22,245 bases of DNA from contig URNT01000049.1 in the NCBI GenBank assembly GCA_900549235.1, positions 1 through 22,245 on the forward strand, written 5' to 3'. The stretch is from an uncultured Clostridium sp. (GTDB lineage Bacteria > Bacillota > Clostridia > Lachnospirales > Lachnospiraceae). Below, piece by piece: positions 1 to 8,166 of the stretch (positions are counted from its first letter, which is position 1; every line of letters starts with the position of its first letter). A program made the translations under genes and the position numbers. The notes below the pieces were generated by a model that was not told the DNA's origin, made no database searches, and saw only the letters and a list, made by a program, of their open reading frames with translations.

Positions 1-73
1 TTTAGAGGGATGTGGAATTAAGTCTTTCATACTGACTTTACTTTTTCAATTCACGAATTATTCTTATTTTCCC

Positions 74-117
74 ACAATAAAAGACACAGGCGGCAGCTAT
101 TTCACCAATCCTGTGTC
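74..117 (-). terminator. Intrinsic terminator of the GntR-lipoprotein operon
   Basis: Arms GACACAGG (83-90) and CCTGTGTC (110-117) form an 8-bp stem. Read on the minus strand the second arm is followed by TTTTATTGT. It lies about 18 bases past the lipoprotein stop codon. Positions 1-73 show no gene or clear signal. Confidence 0.7.
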
Positions 118-134
118 CATTTTACTCTAAATCC

Positions 135-2330
135 TCAATCATCCTTCATATCTGCTGACAGATATTTCCCACAGAGCCTTCCCTCCAGATCATAGACCTT
201 AACATAGCTTCCTGCATACACCGCATAAAAGCCGTCTCCGGTTTCAAACAGCCAGCCCTCTAAAGGGATGCGCTTCTGCTCTGTGCCATTTTGGTAGATC
301 AGCAGATACTGTTGGCCATCTTCCGTATCCACCAAAAGTCCGTACCGGCCATTTCCCAAATCCCTCAAGGTATCCCACAGCTCCCTGTGCCCCTCCGGAA
401 GACTGTCTTCTTCTATGGTGCACAGATACCTTCCTGCCAGGTCATATACATAGTCTGTATTTCCCTTTCGGAGCTTCACATAGACAATCCCGTCGAACAT
501 GGGATACCACATCTGTATATCATCCCCTTCCGCTCCATGTTGTTCCAGAAGCTGAGGAAACATAGCGGCAAATTCCTCCACACCCATTGCCCTGGAAGGA
601 AGGCCCTTCTCAAAAGCAGCTCTTACTGCGGCTTCTTCCCCCTCTGCGATCCGCCTTCCCTGATGATCCACAAACACGCAGAGATAGGTTTCCTGATCCT
701 CCTGCCAGCGCTCCAGCAGGATGCCGTTTTCATTTGCCTCTGTCCAGTCATACACCGGCTCCTCTGCCCAGGCCCTCTCCTTCAGGGAATACACGCCGAA
801 TTTCCCATTTTCCTGATCCAGCACAGGCAGGCAGCCCTCCTTCGGGCAGAGAAACAGATCCGCATCTCCCGCATAGCGGATGCCGGGGAAAAAGTCCGTC
901 TCCTTTAAGGCCCCATCCAGCAGATACAGTCCGGCTTCTCCTGAAAATGAATCTCCATTTACAGCCAGGGCCATTCCCTCCTTAAGCTCCAGTCTGGCCT
1001 CCGGCTGGGCCGGATCTCTTGTAAGATACTCCGGAAGGGCCTTTTCTGTCTCACGAAGCCCTACATAACCAAGGCCGTTGATAAGAGCCTGGCCATTGTC
1101 TGTGGTAAGCCAGTCAAAAAGCTGGCGGGCCGGTGTTCCCTCCGGCTCGTCCCGGCGGATGGCGGCATAAAACTCACTTATATAAGGATAACTGCCATCC
1201 CGGATGGTCTCATTGGAAGGAGGGATTCCATTTACAGACATAAAGCAGAGTTCCGGCTTTTCGTACATATTTTTCGCATAGAAATAAACGGAATATCCCA
1301 GCGCATTTCCCCTGTTGTCGTAGGAGGAAAGGGCATCCAGGATCTCTCCCATTTCACTGAAAATGTAGTTCTCCGGAGCCGGGGCCATTTCCCTCCCCTG
1401 CATCACCAGGGAATCCATCAGGTTCTGGCTGCCGGAACGGGGCGGACGCTGGAAGGCGCAGATCTCCTGATCCCTGCCGCCGGCCTCCTTCCAGTTGGTG
1501 ATCCGGCCAGAATAAATCCCTGCAAGCTGATCCTCTGTAAGGCTCTCCACCGGGTTGGAGGCATTTGCCATAAATACCAGGGCATCCCTTCCAATGGGCT
1601 GGATCAGAAGGGGATTCCCTGCTTTCTCCAGTTCCTTCAGATACTCATCGCTTGGCGCATAGGCAAGAACCAGAGACGCCCCGTACTCTCCCCCCTGCTG
1701 CAGGCTGTAATAGGCCGCTGATGTTTTATTGTGGGCAATGTCCCTCTCCGCTTCCTCTGCCGAAGCCCCGGTGGAGAGGCGGTACAGCGCCTGGGACAGA
1801 GGCAGGGTTGCTGTGGAGCCGTCTACCTTGGGATACTCCTCCCTGGCAAACTGTGGGCAGGAAAGGGTCTCTGCCTTCTTTTCCGCCTCCAGAATCCGGA
1901 GCAGGTTCTCCTTTTCTGTCTCATTCAGCACTGACTCATCAAAGTCTCCCTCCGTCATGGGCTGATACCAGTCCTTTTCCAGAAAATAGGATCGGAGATC
2001 GCTGTCCTTAAATGTCCGTCCATGTCGGGCATATATCTCATTTCTGGCAATCCGAAGCTCCACAGGGCTTAATACAGCCAGCTCCTCTGCCTCATAAAGC
2101 TGCCGGGCTGATTCCGGAAGGATCCAGGAATCTCCAAACTGTCCCGTTCTTCCCGGAAGGGAGTCCTCCGCAGTCTCCGTCTGCTTCTCCTCTATATCTG
2201 CCGCCCCTTCTGTGATGCTTTCCTCCATCTGGGACGGCGTGGTCTGATCCACAGGCTGGATCCTGCCGCAAGCCGCTGTCAGCGCCATGACTCCGGCACA
2301 GAAAAACCATATGTTCCGTTTCATTTTCAT
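135..2330 (-). CDS. Lipoprotein with YARHG motif and PstS-like binding domain
   Basis: A 731-residue predicted lipoprotein. The start at 2330 is chosen because AAGGAG lies 7 bases upstream; a longer frame from 2360 has no such site. The N-terminus is a basic and hydrophobic signal with a lipobox-like LTAAC, Cys at residue 21. A YARHG motif (residues 100-104) with flanking residues ending in DWY is typical of the YARHG extracellular domain. Residues about 168-440 resemble the PstS/PBP-like superfamily: DGSTATLPL at 170-178, then RDALVFMANASNPV and a TNWKEAGG segment, as in phosphate-binding proteins. The remaining 280 residues look like degenerate beta repeats, perhaps WG-type (weak). The protein is probably anchored outside the membrane. 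The gene lies 39 bases after the GntR gene and is likely cotranscribed with it. Ligand unknown; phosphate is only one possibility. Confidence 0.8.
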   Translation of the reverse strand: MKMKRNIWFFCAGVMALTAACGRIQPVDQTTPSQMEESITEGAADIEEKQTETAEDSLPGRTGQFGDSWILPESARQLYEAEELAVLSPVELRIARNEIYARHGRTFKDSDLRSYFLEKDWYQPMTEGDFDESVLNETEKENLLRILEAEKKAETLSCPQFAREEYPKVDGSTATLPLSQALYRLSTGASAEEAERDIAHNKTSAAYYSLQQGGEYGASLVLAYAPSDEYLKELEKAGNPLLIQPIGRDALVFMANASNPVESLTEDQLAGIYSGRITNWKEAGGRDQEICAFQRPPRSGSQNLMDSLVMQGREMAPAPENYIFSEMGEILDALSSYDNRGNALGYSVYFYAKNMYEKPELCFMSVNGIPPSNETIRDGSYPYISEFYAAIRRDEPEGTPARQLFDWLTTDNGQALINGLGYVGLRETEKALPEYLTRDPAQPEARLELKEGMALAVNGDSFSGEAGLYLLDGALKETDFFPGIRYAGDADLFLCPKEGCLPVLDQENGKFGVYSLKERAWAEEPVYDWTEANENGILLERWQEDQETYLCVFVDHQGRRIAEGEEAAVRAAFEKGLPSRAMGVEEFAAMFPQLLEQHGAEGDDIQMWYPMFDGIVYVKLRKGNTDYVYDLAGRYLCTIEEDSLPEGHRELWDTLRDLGNGRYGLLVDTEDGQQYLLIYQNGTEQKRIPLEGWLFETGDGFYAVYAGSYVKVYDLEGRLCGKYLSADMKDD

Positions 2331-2369
2331 TTTCCCTCTCCTTACGTGACATACCGCCATCCCGCAACT

Positions 2370-3017
2370 CTATATAAAATAATTTTCCTGAATCTGTATC
2401 TTTACGTTTAAAATATCCTTCTGAAGCATCTCCACTGCCCGCTCCGTATCCTTCGCCTCCATAGCTTCCAGAATAGCCTTGTGGAAATAGCTGTTGGACT
2501 CCATATCCTTCTTCCAGGCTGTCTGAAAATACTGGGCAATATACTGGCAGGACCTGCGCAGCGCCGTCTCGATCACCTGGCACAGGTAGGCATTGCCCCC
2601 AAGCTCACACAGCTTCAGGTGGAAATCCGTATTCCGGTCCCAGTGGACTGCCACCATCCGCTCATGATTCTTCTTCACAATGGTATCCAGCCCTCGAAGA
2701 AGTACCAGATCCTCCTCCGTGATCTTTGGCACCAGGCGCTTCATATTCGCTGTCTCCACATCGATCCGCAGTTCCAGAAGATCCAGGATCTCCTTCAGTG
2801 AAATCTGCACCACCTGATACCCCACCCTGGGAATACTCTTTAACACTCCATCCTTACACAGTTCGATCAACGCCTCCCGCACCGGAGACTTGCTCATAGA
2901 ATACCGCTCAATGATCTCTCCCTCCGTAATAATATCATTGGGTTTAAAAATCCCCTCCTCTATATCTCTGTAGACCCCCTCCACTGCAATTTCCTTCAGT
3001 GTCTTCTTTGCCTTCAT
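2370..3017 (-). CDS. GntR-family regulator, FCD subfamily
   Basis: About 215 residues. The N-terminal winged helix has the GntR signature: VYRDIEEGIFKPND, then a recognition helix with SMSKSPVREALIEL and a wing at GVLKSIPRVGYQV. The C-terminal two-thirds is an all-helical FCD ligand domain with conserved acidic and His positions (ELRIDVE, DRNTDFHLKL, NSYFHKAI). FCD regulators usually bind small organic acids and often a metal ion. Two ATGs are possible, at 3023 and 3017; 3017 is better spaced (6 bases) from the GAGGA site. It has its own promoter (3059-3087) and probably controls itself and the lipoprotein gene. Control of the purine operon is possible from position only and has no direct support. 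Confidence 0.88.
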   Translation of the reverse strand: MKAKKTLKEIAVEGVYRDIEEGIFKPNDIITEGEIIERYSMSKSPVREALIELCKDGVLKSIPRVGYQVVQISLKEILDLLELRIDVETANMKRLVPKITEEDLVLLRGLDTIVKKNHERMVAVHWDRNTDFHLKLCELGGNAYLCQVIETALRRSCQYIAQYFQTAWKKDMESNSYFHKAILEAMEAKDTERAVEMLQKDILNVKIQIQENYFI

Positions 3018-3058
3018 CTTCATTCCTCACTTTGGTTTCTCTATGCTTTCATGGTTCC

Positions 3059-3087
3059 ATTATAAATTCTCCCTTCCTTTTATTCAA
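3059..3087 (-). promoter_or_regulatory. Near-consensus sigma-A promoter for the GntR operon
   Basis: On the minus strand TTGAAT (3082-3087), a 17-base spacer and TATAAT (3059-3064). Transcription would start near 3052, about 35 bases before the GntR start codon. ATGG-AA-CCAT, a short dyad just after the -10 box, is a candidate operator for autoregulation. Confidence 0.75.
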
Positions 3088-3153
3088 TCACTGTTTTGGT
3101 AAAAAGTTCCTTAAAGCGTGGAGTTTCCAGGAGACCCGGGGGTGAAAAGGGGT

Positions 3154-3181
3154 AAAAAAAGCGGCCATCTCTTGATGCCGC
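3154..3181 (-). terminator. Terminator at the end of the hyuA operon
   Basis: On the minus strand GCGGCATC, loop AAGA, GATGGCCGC (one bulged base), then TTTTTTT. It is the last of three hairpins between the hyuA stop codon and the GntR promoter and separates the two transcription units. Confidence 0.75.
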
Positions 3182-3195
3182 CTCAGGACTACTTA

Positions 3196-3255
3196 ACGAT
3201 TGCTTTCGCAATCGTCTCTCGACCCATCAGGAGCCGCCAAGCATGCTGATGGGTC
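3196..3255. repeat. Paired hairpins in the hyuA-GntR gap
   Basis: Two perfect inverted repeats. ACGATTGC/GCAATCGT (3196-3203 and 3208-3215) reads GCGAAAGC at its tip on the minus strand, a GNRA tetraloop. GACCCATCAG/CTGATGGGTC (3221-3230 and 3246-3255) is followed on the plus strand by TTTTATT, so it could terminate plus-strand transcripts. With the 3154-3181 terminator this makes a compact three-hairpin element. It could be a bidirectional terminator, a REP-like dispersed repeat or a structured 3' RNA; the window has no second copy. Confidence 0.6.
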
Positions 3256-3279
3256 TTTTATTATTTCATCCTCCAAGCC

Positions 3280-4662
3280 TCAAAGCTCATACTTCCCTCT
3301 CTCCAAAAACACTCCCTTCTTCTCCTCTGCAACCCGTCCGTCCTTCACCGCATGGCAGCCTCTTAAGAATACCTGCTCGATCCGTCCGGTTACCCTTGTG
3401 CCTTCAAAGGGAGCATAATCTACATTCTGGATCTGATCCCCGGCGGTGATCACGTCCTCTACTCCTGGCCTTAAGATCACAAGATCCGCATCGCTTCCCG
3501 GCGCAATCACGCCCTTTCTGGGATAGAGCCCGTAGAGCTTTGCGGGATTTTCAGACAGCACCCGGCACATGGTTTCTTTGGAGATTCTTCCGGCGTCTAC
3601 GCCGTAGGTATAAAGAAGGGTGCCTCTTGTCTCCACTCCCGGCATCCCCCCTGGAATCTTGCGGAAATCATCCTTTCCAAGGTCCTTCTGTTCGGTGGTA
3701 AAGCTGCAGTGGTCGGTGGAAACGGTCTGGATGGTTCCATCTGCCAATCCCTTCCACAGACACTCCTGATCCTCTTTTTTCCTGAGAGGCGGGGCGCACA
3801 CATACTTGGCCCCTTCCATTCCCGGAAGCTCATACAGGCTGTCATCCATAAGAAGATACTGAGGACAGGTCTCAGCGTAAACCTTCTGCCCCCGCCTTCT
3901 GGCCTCCATGATCACATCATAGCCTTCCTTGTTGGTCAGATGCACCACGATCACCGGCACATCCACTACCTCAGCCAGACGCAGCAGGCGGTCAATGGCC
4001 TCGGCCTCAGCCGCCGCCGGACGGGTCGCCGGATGGCTTGCAACGCCCATGCGCCCGGCCTTTACCGCCTCCTCCTGAAGGGCGGCAATCATCCCGGTAT
4101 TCTCACAGTGGACACCGGTAATGCCCCCAACCTCCTTAAGGCGCTTTAAAATCTCAAAAATCGCCTTGTCATCCACCTGAATATCATAGGTCATATACAG
4201 CTTAAAAGAGGTAACGCCTGCGTCCATCATATCCTGGACCTCCCGGCTCACCTCAGGCGTCCACTCTGATATAGACATATGGAAGCCGTAATCACAGGAG
4301 CATTTTCCGTCTGCCTTTTCATGCCAGTTTTTAAGGCCCTCTGCCAGGGTCTCTCCCGCATACTGGGTTCCGAAATCCACAATGGTAGTAGTGCCGCCCC
4401 TGAGAGCCGCTCTCGTTCCTGTCTCAAAATCATCCGCCGTCACCGTACCAGCCACATGAAGGTCAAAATGGGTATGGGCGTCGATAAAGCCCGGAAACAG
4501 TATGCAGCCCTGTGCGTCCAGCACCTGGGCCTCTCCACCTGCCAGCCGGTCCATCTCCTCCGGTGTCCCCACTGCCGCGATCTTCTCCCCGTCAATCAGC
4601 ACATCCGCCTGAAAGCTTCCGCTTCCCGTTACTACGGTTCCTCCTTTTATGATCTGTTTCAT
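3280..4662 (-). CDS. hyuA: Dihydropyrimidinase/hydantoinase-type cyclic amidohydrolase HyuA
   Basis: A 460-residue member of the D-hydantoinase/dihydropyrimidinase family, normal length. The binuclear metal centre is complete: DAHTH (His63, His65), the carboxylated Lys154 in FKLYM, His185 in GVHCEN, His241 in VVHLTN and Asp317 in STDHCSF. These enzymes open cyclic ureides to N-carbamoyl amino acids. In this cluster it is the natural candidate for opening an imide or ureide ring derived from the purine. The start is supported by GGAGG 6 bases upstream. It is the last gene of the ssnA operon, 91 bases after the Mo hydroxylase gene. No truncation or missing ligand is seen. The exact substrate cannot be read from sequence. 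Confidence 0.93.
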   Translation of the reverse strand: MKQIIKGGTVVTGSGSFQADVLIDGEKIAAVGTPEEMDRLAGGEAQVLDAQGCILFPGFIDAHTHFDLHVAGTVTADDFETGTRAALRGGTTTIVDFGTQYAGETLAEGLKNWHEKADGKCSCDYGFHMSISEWTPEVSREVQDMMDAGVTSFKLYMTYDIQVDDKAIFEILKRLKEVGGITGVHCENTGMIAALQEEAVKAGRMGVASHPATRPAAAEAEAIDRLLRLAEVVDVPVIVVHLTNKEGYDVIMEARRRGQKVYAETCPQYLLMDDSLYELPGMEGAKYVCAPPLRKKEDQECLWKGLADGTIQTVSTDHCSFTTEQKDLGKDDFRKIPGGMPGVETRGTLLYTYGVDAGRISKETMCRVLSENPAKLYGLYPRKGVIAPGSDADLVILRPGVEDVITAGDQIQNVDYAPFEGTRVTGRIEQVFLRGCHAVKDGRVAEEKKGVFLERGKYEL

Positions 4663-4715
4663 TCTCTTCCTCCATTCAAGATCCCCGCCCCTACCGGCGG
4701 CAGATCAAAGCGCAA

Positions 4716-4750
4716 GGATCCGGAGAAAGGCGCGCCTCCCTCCGGAATCC
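4716..4750 (-). other. Intercistronic hairpin between xdh and hyuA
   Basis: On the minus strand GGATTCCGGAG pairs with CTCCGGATCC (one bulge). The loop contains the self-complementary GGCGCGCC. No U-tract follows, so it is more likely an RNA stability or processing element than a terminator. Confidence 0.5.
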
Positions 4751-4753
4751 CTC

Positions 4754-7336
4754 TTACTTTTCCTTCCGATAATATGTTCCATCCATCGGCAGCTTCGTCC
4801 TCAGTACATGATCCATGGCATAATAAGCCCCCTGAACAGCCGGAGCCGTTGGAATGGTGGCAATCTCACCGATTCCCTTCGCGCCGTAGGCAAATGGAAG
4901 GAGCTCATCCTTCTCTACATAAATGGCGTGAATATCCGGAATCTGGGTCGAACGCATCAGTCCCAGGGTACCATATCTGGCCTGAGGCACACCATCCTTT
5001 AAGGGATAATCCTCAGTCAGGGCATAGCCCAGTCCCATCAGCACGCCGCCCTCAATCTGGCCCTGGATGGCAATGGGGTTAACCACCTTTCCAGAGTCAT
5101 GGGCCGCATAGACCTCTTTCACCTTTCCGTCATCATCCAGAATCACCACATGGGTGGCAAAGCCATACGCTACATGGCTCTTTGGATTGGGCACATCTGC
5201 CCCCAGCTTGTCGGTAGGATCAAAGAACTCTGCAAAGAACTCCCTTCCTTCCAGCTTAGAAAGGTCGCCGCCGGCTTCCTTTAACGCCTCATTCAGATCC
5301 GCAGCCGCCATACGCACTGCCTCACCTGAGATCAGAGTCTGGCGGGAGCCTGAGGTTGTACCAGAGTCAGGAGCGATCTCTGAGTTGCAGCCCATATTTT
5401 TTACCTGTCCCCGACCAAGACCGGTGGCCTCTGCCACCATCTGGATAAATACCGTAGCGCAGCCCTGGCCAATATCCGAAGCGCCGCAGTACAGCTCCAC
5501 GATTCCCTCATGGACCGCAAGCTTTGCCCGGCCCTTATCAGGAAGTCCCACGCCTACACCGGCATTCTTCATGGCGCAGGCGATACCGGCCCGTCCCGGA
5601 TGGCTCTCATAGGCCTCCTTCACAGCCATCAGCGTCTCCTTAAGGGCAGTGGAACAGTCAGCAATCTGTCCGTTTGGCAGAACCTTGCCCGGCTCGATGG
5701 CATTGCGGTAGCGGATCTCCCATGGGGAAATACCCACCTTTTCAGCCAAAAGGTTGATGTTGGATTCCAGGGCAAACTCACTCTGGCACACGCCGAAGCC
5801 TCTGAAAGCCCCTGCAGGCGGATTATTGGTATAATAGCCAAAGCCCCGGATATCCGTATTCTGATAGCAGTAAGGCCCTACAGAATGGGTGCAGGCTCTC
5901 TCAAGAACAGGCCCGCACAGGGACGCATAGGCACCTGTATCAAAATAAATCTCACAGTCAAGACCTGTGAAAATACCATTTTCATCACAGCCAAGAGTAA
6001 AGGTCCCCTCCATGGCATGGCGCTTTGGATGGAAGTTTATGGATTCCTGCCTGGAAAATACCACCTTCACCGGTCGGTTTACCTTAATAGCCGCCAAAGC
6101 CGCAATATGCTGAACGGAAACGTCCTCTTTTCCGCCGAAGCCGCCGCCTACCAGCTTATTTTCCACCACGATCCGCTCCTGATCCCAGCCAAGCATAATG
6201 GCGATCTCATGTCTTGTATCAAAAACGCTCTGATCCGTAGAATAGATCTTCACGCCATCCTTATACGGAAACGCCACCGCACACTCCGGCTCCAGGAAGG
6301 CATGCTCTGTAAATGGAGTCCGGTAGCTCTGTGTTACCACATATTTAGAGTTAGCCAGAGCCGTCTTTGCATCTCCGCGGGTCACATGGCGCTTCTGGCA
6401 CAGATTTCCATTTTCATGGACAGAGGGCGCATCCTCTGCCATGGCCTCCTTAATGGAAGTAACAGGCTGCAATACCTCATAATCGATCTGAACCAGCTTC
6501 TTTGCCTTCTCAAGGATCTGTCTGGTCTCGGCCACCACAAGGCAGATGGCGTCACCTACGCACCGGGTAATATCGCCCTTTGCGATCATTACATCCCAGT
6601 CATGCTGCAGATGGCCTACCTTGTTGTTGGGCACATCTTCTGCTGTCAGCACCGCAAGCACACCCGGAAGGGCCAGAGCCTTTTCCGCGTGAATATCCAG
6701 AACCCTTGCCCTTGGATGGGCAGAACGGACAGCGGAGGCGTAAACCATATTTTCCATCTCCACATCATCCGGATACTCGCCATAGCCAAGAACCTTCTCA
6801 CGCACATCCACACGGAAGGCCCTCTTTCCAACGCCGTACTCATCTCCTGCCTCCAGGCCATCCTCGATCTCCGCGTCTCCCCGCAGGATCGCTGCCGTAA
6901 GCTGGATGCCCTCGATGATCTTCTTATAACCGGTACAGCGGCAGATATTGCCCTTTAAGGCCACCTTGATCTCTTCCTCTGTGGGATCCGGCACCTTATC
7001 AAGAAGGGCCTTTCCTGCCATCACCATACCTGGGATACAGAAGCCGCACTGTACCGAGCCCTTAGATCCAAAGGCATACACAAAAGCATCCTTTTCTCTC
7101 TCTGTCAGGCCCTCTGTTGTTAAAATGTTCTTTCCCACTGCCTTTTTTGTGGTCAGGACACAGGACTTTACGGCCTTCCCGTCTACCACGATAGTACAGG
7201 TGCCGCAGGCGCCCTCACTGCATCCGTCCTTCACCGAATGAAGATGAAGATCATCCCTCAGATAGCGCAGCAGAGGCTTATCCTCACTGGTGCTGCGCAC
7301 AATCCCATTCACTGTAAAACAATAATTTTCTCCCAT
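4754..7336 (-). CDS. xdh: Selenium-type xanthine dehydrogenase / molybdenum hydroxylase (XdhD-like)
   Basis: An 860-residue fusion of the iron-sulfur and molybdopterin parts of the xanthine oxidase family, with no FAD domain. Residues 1-150 carry two [2Fe-2S] sites: Cys39, 44, 47 and 59, then Cys97, 100, 132 and 134. The rest is the Mo-cofactor domain, with GGGFGGKED (397-405), GAFRGFG (509-515), a TTSGSRQT segment and the C-terminal GAKGIGE (818-824), whose Glu824 matches the catalytic glutamate. The FAD-less layout and these neighbours match the selenium-dependent Mo hydroxylase group; E. coli XdhD is somewhat longer. Likely role: hydroxylation of a purine such as xanthine or hypoxanthine, or the reverse reduction of urate. 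No FAD-subunit gene is nearby, so electrons probably pass through the adjacent polyferredoxin. The start is supported by GGAGG 6 bases upstream. Confidence 0.9.
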   Translation of the reverse strand: MGENYCFTVNGIVRSTSEDKPLLRYLRDDLHLHSVKDGCSEGACGTCTIVVDGKAVKSCVLTTKKAVGKNILTTEGLTEREKDAFVYAFGSKGSVQCGFCIPGMVMAGKALLDKVPDPTEEEIKVALKGNICRCTGYKKIIEGIQLTAAILRGDAEIEDGLEAGDEYGVGKRAFRVDVREKVLGYGEYPDDVEMENMVYASAVRSAHPRARVLDIHAEKALALPGVLAVLTAEDVPNNKVGHLQHDWDVMIAKGDITRCVGDAICLVVAETRQILEKAKKLVQIDYEVLQPVTSIKEAMAEDAPSVHENGNLCQKRHVTRGDAKTALANSKYVVTQSYRTPFTEHAFLEPECAVAFPYKDGVKIYSTDQSVFDTRHEIAIMLGWDQERIVVENKLVGGGFGGKEDVSVQHIAALAAIKVNRPVKVVFSRQESINFHPKRHAMEGTFTLGCDENGIFTGLDCEIYFDTGAYASLCGPVLERACTHSVGPYCYQNTDIRGFGYYTNNPPAGAFRGFGVCQSEFALESNINLLAEKVGISPWEIRYRNAIEPGKVLPNGQIADCSTALKETLMAVKEAYESHPGRAGIACAMKNAGVGVGLPDKGRAKLAVHEGIVELYCGASDIGQGCATVFIQMVAEATGLGRGQVKNMGCNSEIAPDSGTTSGSRQTLISGEAVRMAAADLNEALKEAGGDLSKLEGREFFAEFFDPTDKLGADVPNPKSHVAYGFATHVVILDDDGKVKEVYAAHDSGKVVNPIAIQGQIEGGVLMGLGYALTEDYPLKDGVPQARYGTLGLMRSTQIPDIHAIYVEKDELLPFAYGAKGIGEIATIPTAPAVQGAYYAMDHVLRTKLPMDGTYYRKEK

Positions 7337-7354
7337 GTCTGCCTCCTTCTCCCG

Positions 7355-7834
7355 TTATGCCTTTTCTGTGAAAATGCCGTCGGCATCCAGTATGATCCCT
7401 CTTGGACACTTCACCGCGCACATACCGCAGGCAATACATTTTCCTTCATCGATCACCGCGTGGTTATGTTCCAGATGGATGGCTCCCACCGGACAGTTCT
7501 TCACGCAGATTCCGCAGGCGATACAGCCCACGCTGCAGGCCTTTCTCGTCTCTGCCCCAGGAGCTTCATTTACACAGGCCGGATAAATATTAAACTCCGG
7601 GCCGGTGATGCGGATCAGCCCCTTAGGACATGCCTTTGCGCACAGCCCGCAGCCCACGCAGACAGACCGGTTCACAGAGGGAACACCATTTTCCCCCATG
7701 GAAATGGCATGGAGGCGGCAGGCCTCAATACAACTGCCGCAGCCCGTACATCCCCAGCTGCACAGTCCCTCCTGTGCATGACAGCCCCCCGCGCACTGCA
7801 CAACGGCTGTTTTTTTATTACGCTTCTGTGCCAT
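7355..7834 (-). CDS. Polyferredoxin with four 4Fe-4S motifs
   Basis: A 159-residue soluble iron-sulfur protein. The start at 7834 is chosen for its GGAG site; a longer frame from 7942 runs into the preceding gene. Four CxxCxxC(x3)C-type sites are visible: Cys25/29/32/35/39 (an RnfB-like GCTGCGSC pattern), Cys59/62/65/69, Cys100/104/107/110/114 and Cys133/136/139/143. Extra cysteines sit at 14, 18 and 87. No membrane segment is seen. It lies 18 bases before the Mo hydroxylase gene and 19 bases after the DUF3343 gene, so it is almost certainly cotranslated with them. E. coli has an analogous iron-sulfur gene (ygfS) beside xdhD. Likely role: electron transfer between the Mo hydroxylase and YgfK or a general ferredoxin pool. 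Confidence 0.88.
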   Translation of the reverse strand: MAQKRNKKTAVVQCAGGCHAQEGLCSWGCTGCGSCIEACRLHAISMGENGVPSVNRSVCVGCGLCAKACPKGLIRITGPEFNIYPACVNEAPGAETRKACSVGCIACGICVKNCPVGAIHLEHNHAVIDEGKCIACGMCAVKCPRGIILDADGIFTEKA

Positions 7835-7853
7835 ATCATCTTCTCCTTTTTTG

Positions 7854-8093
7854 CTACAGGTACAACTCCCGTATCTCTTCGATCTCGATCTCCAGCTCCT
7901 GCACCAACGCCTCCAGCTCTCTCCGGTTCTCTGCCGGAGCACTCCAGGCCATACCGCAGCCAGAGCTGATCTGCCTTGGTACAGGGATCAGGCGGCCGGG
8001 CTTTCCCTGGTCTCTGGCGGACTGCTCCATTTTTATTGCCTGGGTGGTGGTATGAAAGGTAAATACCACCCGCCTGGTCTTCTCTCTTGCCAT
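7854..8093 (-). CDS. DUF3343 small protein, putative Se/S carrier
   Basis: 79 residues. The start at 8093 is set by GGGAGG about 9 bases upstream; a longer frame from 8165 would begin inside the hairpin region and lacks a site. The sequence has the DUF3343 pattern: a beta strand RVVFTFHTTTQAIKME, then GRLIPVPRQISSGCGMAW, in which the single Cys is the proposed Se- or S-carrying residue, and a C-terminal acidic helix rich in Glu and Leu. DUF3343 proteins are related to the C-terminus of YedF and occur with selenium-dependent Mo hydroxylases. Here it precedes exactly such an enzyme, which supports a role in delivering labile selenium or sulfur to the Mo cofactor. This function is inferred from family and context. 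Confidence 0.8.
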   Translation of the reverse strand: MAREKTRRVVFTFHTTTQAIKMEQSARDQGKPGRLIPVPRQISSGCGMAWSAPAENRRELEALVQELEIEIEEIRELYL

Positions 8094-8166
8094 GGTCAAG
8101 CACCTCCCCTGGTCTTTATTCTCGTCCGAGAATAATGTTATAAATTTAACAAAAGAGTGCGGCATC

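Noticed and set aside
2092..2583. A minus-strand frame spanning the GntR-lipoprotein junction
   Set aside because: It is out of frame with two well-supported genes and has no motif or ribosome-binding site.
2370..3087. The GntR gene as the pathway-specific purine regulator
   Set aside because: It has its own promoter, lies beyond the hyuA terminator and is coupled to the lipoprotein gene; the YheO/DauR-type gene is the better candidate.
3200..3260. A CTGATG word next to GTC-GAGA-GAC on the minus strand, recalling a hammerhead ribozyme
   Set aside because: The conserved GAAA core and cleavage-site strand do not follow in the required positions; simple hairpins explain the sequence.
5510..6958. 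A long plus-strand open frame of 482 codons
   Set aside because: It lies antisense inside the Mo hydroxylase gene, has no ribosome-binding site and no family motifs; the opposite strand encodes clear metal and cofactor motifs throughout.
4754..8093. In-frame TGA selenocysteine codons in the selenium-linked genes
   Set aside because: All frames are open without an internal TGA, and the expected cysteines are ordinary Cys. Selenium, if used, would be in the Mo cofactor.
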